From assembly GCA_014380825.1 (NCBI GenBank), contig JACMJD010000668.1:1-5755 (forward strand): a stretch of DNA of 5,755 bases. Reading direction: 5' to 3'. Source of the DNA: Phycisphaerae bacterium (GTDB lineage Bacteria; Planctomycetota; Phycisphaerae; Tepidisphaerales; Tepidisphaeraceae). Within the stretch, counting starts at the first letter, position 1; each line of letters begins with the position of its first letter. A model generated the notes under the pieces. That model was not told the origin of the DNA, made no database searches, and saw only the letters and a program-made list of their open reading frames with translations. Of this stretch, positions 5,167 to 5,755 are shown one piece after another. A program made the translations under genes and the position numbers.

Positions 5167-5409
5167 ATGTCTCGCGATCTCCCTGGCGCAGGTCTGTTCG
5201 GTTGGATTGGAAGACAGATCGGTTACGTTAAGAGGGCGATCCAATCCGACCCCGGCGGCGCCAAGAAGGTCTATCGCAACGAATCGGTGGAAGAACAGAA
5301 ACTGCTGCTTGATCAGAATAGCACGGACCAGAACATCACGCTGCGGCGGACGACGATCGATGAAGTCATAGTCGAAAAGAAAGTTCCAACAAATCATGGC
5401 ATTCACTGA
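5167..5409 (+). CDS. Small protein of unknown function upstream of nuoF
   Basis: This 80-residue protein (94 if translation starts at the ATG at 5125) is not from a family I can name. The N-terminal part is glycine/aromatic ([20 protein letters not shown]). The middle is polar ([16 protein letters not shown]), and the end is [14 protein letters not shown], a strand-like, charged segment. No transmembrane helix or cysteine motif is evident; the short form has no cysteines. I prefer 5167 because AAAGAG lies just before it and the residues before it look unstructured. The ATG at 5125, two bases after the previous stop, is a fair alternative through coupling. Its stop codon overlaps the nuoF start by 14 bases. 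Context ties it to complex I expression or assembly; there is no direct evidence. Confidence 0.7.
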   Translation: MSRDLPGAGLFGWIGRQIGYVKRAIQSDPGGAKKVYRNESVEEQKLLLDQNSTDQNITLRRTTIDEVIVEKKVPTNHGIH

Positions 5410-5755
5410 ACCCGTCCTCCTGAAACGCATCCCCAGCGACCCGGCCAAGCGGAAGGTCGTTTGGTACGACGACTACGTCGCCACTGGCGGATACAAGGCG
5501 CTGCGCAAAGCGATGGAGATGAAGCCGGACGAGATTATCAAAACCGTCACCGATTCCGGCCTGCGCGGGCGCGGCGGGGCGGGTTTTTCCGCCGGGCAGA
5601 AGTGGTCGTTCATCCCGAAGGAAAAGAAGGGCCTGCATTACCTCGCGGTCAATGCGGACGAGTCGGAGCCGGGCACGTTCAAAGATCGTTATCTCATGGA
5701 TTACGATCCGCACTCGCTGCTCGAAGGTATCGCCATCGCGTCGATCGCCACGCAA
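5396..5755 (+). CDS. nuoF: NADH-quinone oxidoreductase subunit F (NuoF), 5' part
   Basis: The first 120 residues of NuoF are present; the gene runs off the window end with no stop. NuoF (51-kDa) binds NADH and FMN and passes electrons into the iron-sulfur chain together with NuoE. Seen here are the glycine-rich nucleotide/FMN loop [18 protein letters not shown] (55-72) and [13 protein letters not shown] (87-99), both diagnostic. The hydrophobic stretch [11 protein letters not shown] (108-118) also fits. The usual proline in GAGFPTG is a serine here (GAGFSAG). The ATG overlaps the previous gene by 14 bases and has no good Shine-Dalgarno sequence, so coupling is likely. The NAD-binding middle and the C-terminal [4Fe-4S] cysteines lie outside the window. 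Confidence 0.96.
   Translation, partial: MAFTEPVLLKRIPSDPAKRKVVWYDDYVATGGYKALRKAMEMKPDEIIKTVTDSGLRGRGGAGFSAGQKWSFIPKEKKGLHYLAVNADESEPGTFKDRYLMDYDPHSLLEGIAIASIATQ

Overview
The window is GC-rich and gene-dense. It has the look of a free-living bacterium with a respiratory chain. A planctomycete-type organism (perhaps Phycisphaerae-like) fits best: ribosome binding sites are used unevenly, nuoD has a -10 box almost touching its start codon, and the spacer before nuoD carries an AATGACCAA-type intergenic repeat. This placement is an inference from style, not from a marker gene.

Left part (1-2095): a leftward parB gene (135-1157) with a near-perfect parS site (1184-1199) 26 bp upstream of its start and no parA beside it. 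A 25-bp-arm inverted repeat (46-103) lies just past its stop. Divergent from parB is a gene for a single-pass membrane protein with an N-terminal excisionase/MerR-type helix-turn-helix and coiled-coil flanks (1439-2095). The octamer TGTCCGAC (or its complement GTCGGACA) occurs eight times between 497 and 2116 and nowhere else in the window that I can see. Two copies are in tandem upstream of the helix-turn-helix gene.

Middle spacer (2096-2267): an imperfect inverted repeat built of AATGACCAA-like units, then a perfect TATAAT box seven bases before the nuoD start. This suggests a leaderless transcript.

Right part (2268-5755): a respiratory complex I segment read rightward: nuoD, then an AbrB/PIN toxin-antitoxin pair (vapB-vapC type), nuoE, two small unknown genes, and the start of nuoF (cut off by the window end). 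All genes from vapB on overlap or lie within about 45 bases of each other, so they probably share transcripts. NuoD is the 49-kDa-type subunit at the quinone site. NuoE and NuoF form the NADH-oxidising module. nuoA, nuoB and nuoC are not upstream of nuoD, so the complex I genes are split in this genome.

The most interesting points are the orphan parB-parS beside a DNA-binding membrane protein, the octamer cluster around them, the toxin-antitoxin pair inside the nuo operon, and the two unknown small genes between nuoE and nuoF.
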